A stretch of 46,471 nt of DNA from Spirirestis rafaelensis WJT71-NPBG6 (GTDB lineage: Bacteria > Cyanobacteriota > Cyanobacteriia > Cyanobacteriales > Nostocaceae). Each line of letters begins with the position of its first letter. Position 1 is the first letter of the stretch. The stretch lies in the NCBI GenBank assembly GCA_019359015.1, contig JAHHID010000064.1, positions 1-46,471 of the forward strand, read 5' to 3'. Shown in pieces: positions 44,459-46,471 of this stretch. The notes under the pieces were generated by a model, which worked only from the letters and a program-made list of their open reading frames with translations, was not told where the DNA came from and did no database searches. The position numbers were made by a program, and so were the translations under genes.

Positions 44459-45139
44459 GTGAGTATTATGAAAGGTGCTGTCCAATCTCCTTATAGCAAC
44501 GAACAAATTGCCGCTTGGCTGCGTGGATTACTGACAGTTGCGTGGGCAGATGGTAACTTTGATGCCCAAGAACAAGAATTAATTGCTAATATCACTGACA
44601 AAGAATTGGCACCGAAAATCAAGTTTGAGTCACTAGAGCCAATTGAACCAGAGGAATTAGCTGCGGTGTTGGGTAAAAATACAACAGCAGGGGAAAATTT
44701 TTTAAGAACAGCAGTGATGATAGCGATCGCTGATGGGACTTATTCTTCTAGTGAAGACTACCTTTTGCATCAGTTGTGCAGAGCGTTGGAACAGCCAGAG
44801 GAATTACTTCAAGCGCTGCGCCACACTATAGAATACCCACAGCAAATACAAACTCCTTCCGCCCCTCTCACAAAGCGCCAAGTTGATGCACTGCGCCCCG
44901 TGCGTCAGTGGCTAGACGGACTAGAGATTCACGACCCCAGAGTAGCCCGCTTTTTGTGCAAAATGATACCTTCCCACTGTCCCTTTGAGCGCGATGTCAC
45001 TCTCTTTAAACGGAAAATTGTTCACATTCCACCCATGTGTAAAATCAACCCACTTTATGAACAACTTGTGGGCTTGCGTTTTCGCGCTTTATCCTATCTA
45101 GCAGATGATTGCGGTGAAGATATTTCACCTTATATTTAG
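44459..45139 (+). CDS. TerB-like plus Mo-nitrogenase C-terminal-like (Mo-nitro_C) protein
   Basis: The 226-residue protein has two parts. Residues about 10-125 look like a TerB-type helical domain: LRGLLTVAWADGNFDAQEQE and RTAVMIAIADGTYSSSEDYL carry the acidic AxADGxxxxxE patterns thought to bind metal. Residues about 140-226 match the Mo-dependent nitrogenase C-terminal family: RQWLDGLEIHDPRVARFLCK, IPSHCPFERDVTLFKRKIVH and NPLYEQLVGLRFRALSYLAD, ending CGEDISPYI. Despite the name, that domain is found in many cyanobacteria, and its role in nitrogenase function is unproven. Start is GTG 44459 or ATG 44468. It stands alone. Confidence 0.8.
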   Translation: MSIMKGAVQSPYSNEQIAAWLRGLLTVAWADGNFDAQEQELIANITDKELAPKIKFESLEPIEPEELAAVLGKNTTAGENFLRTAVMIAIADGTYSSSEDYLLHQLCRALEQPEELLQALRHTIEYPQQIQTPSAPLTKRQVDALRPVRQWLDGLEIHDPRVARFLCKMIPSHCPFERDVTLFKRKIVHIPPMCKINPLYEQLVGLRFRALSYLADDCGEDISPYI

Positions 45140-45250
45140 GAACGTGGGCATTGGGCATGGGGCATGGGGCATAGGGCATGGAAAAAATCTCTCATTCCCA
45201 GCCCATTACCTATTACCCACTAACCACCAACAACTAACAACTAACAAACT
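45140..45250. repeat. GGGCATG and AACTAAC heptamer runs upstream of obg
   Basis: Runs of GGGCATG/GGGCATT heptamers (about 45147-45180) and of CAACTAA/CTAACAA heptamers (about 45220-45248) make up almost the whole spacer before obg. These are typical short tandem repeats of heterocystous cyanobacteria. Confidence 0.8.
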
Positions 45251-46279
45251 ATGCAATTTATCGATCAAGCAAACATTGAAGTTGAAGCCGGCAAAGGTGG
45301 CGATGGTATTGTCGCCTTCCGTCGGGAAAAGTATGTGCCGACTGGCGGTCCCTCTGGTGGAAATGGGGGACGTGGCGGTTCGGTCATTTTTGTGGCAAAG
45401 GAAAATTTGCAAACTTTGCTAGATTTCAGATACAACCATCGCTTTCAGGGAGAAAATGGTGGTCGCGGTGGACCAAATAACTGTACCGGTGCAAATGGCA
45501 AAGATTTAACTGTCCAAGTTCCCTGCGGTACGGCTATTTATGATGCCGAAAGTGGCGAACTGTTATGCGATTTAATTGAGCAAGATCAAACTTTTGTGGT
45601 AGCCAAAGGCGGTAAAGGCGGCTTGGGAAATCAACATTTCTTGAGTAACCGCAACCGCGCTCCAGAATACGCTCTCCCCGGATTACCAGGGGAACTCAGG
45701 CAGCTGCGTCTGGAGTTGAAACTGTTAGCAGAAGTGGGAATTATTGGGCTACCAAATGCGGGAAAATCGACTTTAATCTCAGCTTTGTCAGCAGCACGTC
45801 CGAAAATCGCTGATTACCCGTTTACTACTTTGGTTCCAAACTTGGGTGTAGTCAGGAAACCGAGTGGCGATGGCACGGTTTTTGCTGATATCCCCGGATT
45901 GATTGAAGGTGCTTCTGGTGGAGCGGGATTGGGACACGATTTCTTGCGTCACATTGAGCGCACGCGGGTACTGTTGCACTTGATAGATGCTACCAGTGAA
46001 GATGTGATAGGTGAATATAAAACGATTAAGAAAGAATTAGAAGATTACGGACGGGGTTTAGCAGAGCGATCGCTCGTTTTAGCACTCAACAAAATTGATG
46101 CGGTTGATCGGGAAACTGTAGATTTGGAAGCACTAGCTATGGAACTTAATCATCTATCCTTTGCGCCAGTTTTCTTAATTTCGGCTGTTACCGGCGCTGG
46201 GTTACAGCCAATGTTACAGGAAATTTGGCGACTTCTTGATGAACTTAATGTGGTGGAACAAGTCGAGGTGTTGGGATAA
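45251..46279 (+). CDS. obg: GTPase Obg/CgtA
   Basis: Obg is an essential GTPase that assists assembly of the 50S ribosomal subunit and the stress response. The 342-residue protein has the glycine-rich Obg domain (1-158; [20 protein letters not shown] and [19 protein letters not shown]). The GTPase domain (about 159-330) has G1 GLPNAGKST, the G2 region [14 protein letters not shown]3 DIPGLIEGA and G4 NKID. The extra C-terminal OCT domain of some Obg proteins is absent, as usual in cyanobacteria. The ATG at 45251 begins exactly at the conserved [17 protein letters not shown]. Confidence 0.97.
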   Translation: MQFIDQANIEVEAGKGGDGIVAFRREKYVPTGGPSGGNGGRGGSVIFVAKENLQTLLDFRYNHRFQGENGGRGGPNNCTGANGKDLTVQVPCGTAIYDAESGELLCDLIEQDQTFVVAKGGKGGLGNQHFLSNRNRAPEYALPGLPGELRQLRLELKLLAEVGIIGLPNAGKSTLISALSAARPKIADYPFTTLVPNLGVVRKPSGDGTVFADIPGLIEGASGGAGLGHDFLRHIERTRVLLHLIDATSEDVIGEYKTIKKELEDYGRGLAERSLVLALNKIDAVDRETVDLEALAMELNHLSFAPVFLISAVTGAGLQPMLQEIWRLLDELNVVEQVEVLG

Positions 46280-46471
46280 TTAGGGACTGGGGACTAGGGA
46301 TTAGGGACTAGGAAAGAGATTTTTTTGCCTTCAGCATAGCTGCCTTTTATAGAACCGATTTGAGATCTAAGAAGGGGTTGCAAGTCTCTTAACCATCAGC
46401 CGAATAAAACAAAGATTAACCTTGGCAGTCGCTGTCTTCTAGAGTTCTCTCAAAGTTCTTGACGAGGATGA
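46280..46471. other. Window end, non-coding
   Basis: After obg there are GGGACTA/GGGATTA heptamers (about 46284-46310). I see no gene in the remaining bases. Confidence 0.6.

Noticed and set aside
45105-45422. Open frame across the start of obg
   Set aside because: It is built from GGGCATG repeats and the wrong phase of obg.

Overview
This window looks like chromosomal DNA from a cyanobacterium, probably a filamentous, nitrogen-fixing type of the Nostocales kind. The evidence is the dense scatter of HIP1 octamers (GCGATCGC), a high-light-inducible chlorophyll-binding protein under a perfect HLR1 box, a Mo-nitrogenase C-terminal-like protein, a cyanobacterial division gene pair (FtsL-like plus FtsI), heptanucleotide intergenic repeats, and many small palindromic repeats. 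The genus cannot be fixed from the sequence alone.

Layout. 0-2.7 kb: a broken IS5-type transposase next to a truncated GNAT, cbiD (cobalamin synthesis), and an hli operon with promoter element and terminator. 2.7-6.0 kb: dienelactone hydrolase, AraC regulator, membrane acyltransferase. 6.0-7.5 kb: an accessory patch with a highly folded RNA-like segment, a small ribbon-helix-helix gene and a GC-richer GNAT. 7.6-12.8 kb: DUF1400-SGNH hydrolase, dprA, a membrane-anchored beta-lactamase-like protein, a TrmJ-type methylase. 13.5-16.7 kb: two tandem Tat-exported PhoD phosphatases. 16.9-18.3 kb: a decaying orphan CRISPR array with an IS630 element inside one spacer. 18.5-23.7 kb: tRNA-Gly(CCC), then an RND efflux pump and its adaptor. 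24.2-25.2 kb: an HD-domain gene split by a 149-bp MITE. 25.3-30.3 kb: an OppC-type permease, an LCM-family methyltransferase, a frameshifted antitoxin-like gene and glgB. 30.5-38 kb: small envelope proteins, FtsL-like and FtsI, a glycine-zipper stress protein and two BON lipoproteins. 38.2-40.2 kb: a GCS2-like ligase paired with a TcmP-like methyltransferase. 40.7-44.2 kb: a STAND (NB-ARC plus TPR) protein gene carrying three in-frame stops. 44.5-46.3 kb: TerB/Mo-nitro_C protein and Obg.

The genes fall into small independent units: photoprotection (hli pair), envelope and division (beta-lactamase-like, FtsL/FtsI, BON lipoproteins), phosphate scavenging (PhoD pair), efflux (RND pair) and carbon storage (glgB). 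A recurring theme is genome decay and repeat traffic. At least six genes are visibly broken (the IS5 and IS630 transposases, GNAT, HD protein, RHH antitoxin, STAND protein). Several can be rebuilt exactly from the sequence, which makes the history of each lesion readable. The most unusual items are the STAND gene whose stop-carrying TPR unit was itself duplicated exactly, the IS inside a CRISPR spacer, the MITE whose removal restores a gene, the solitary folded RNA-like segment at 6.3 kb, and the ligase/methyltransferase pair at 38-40 kb.
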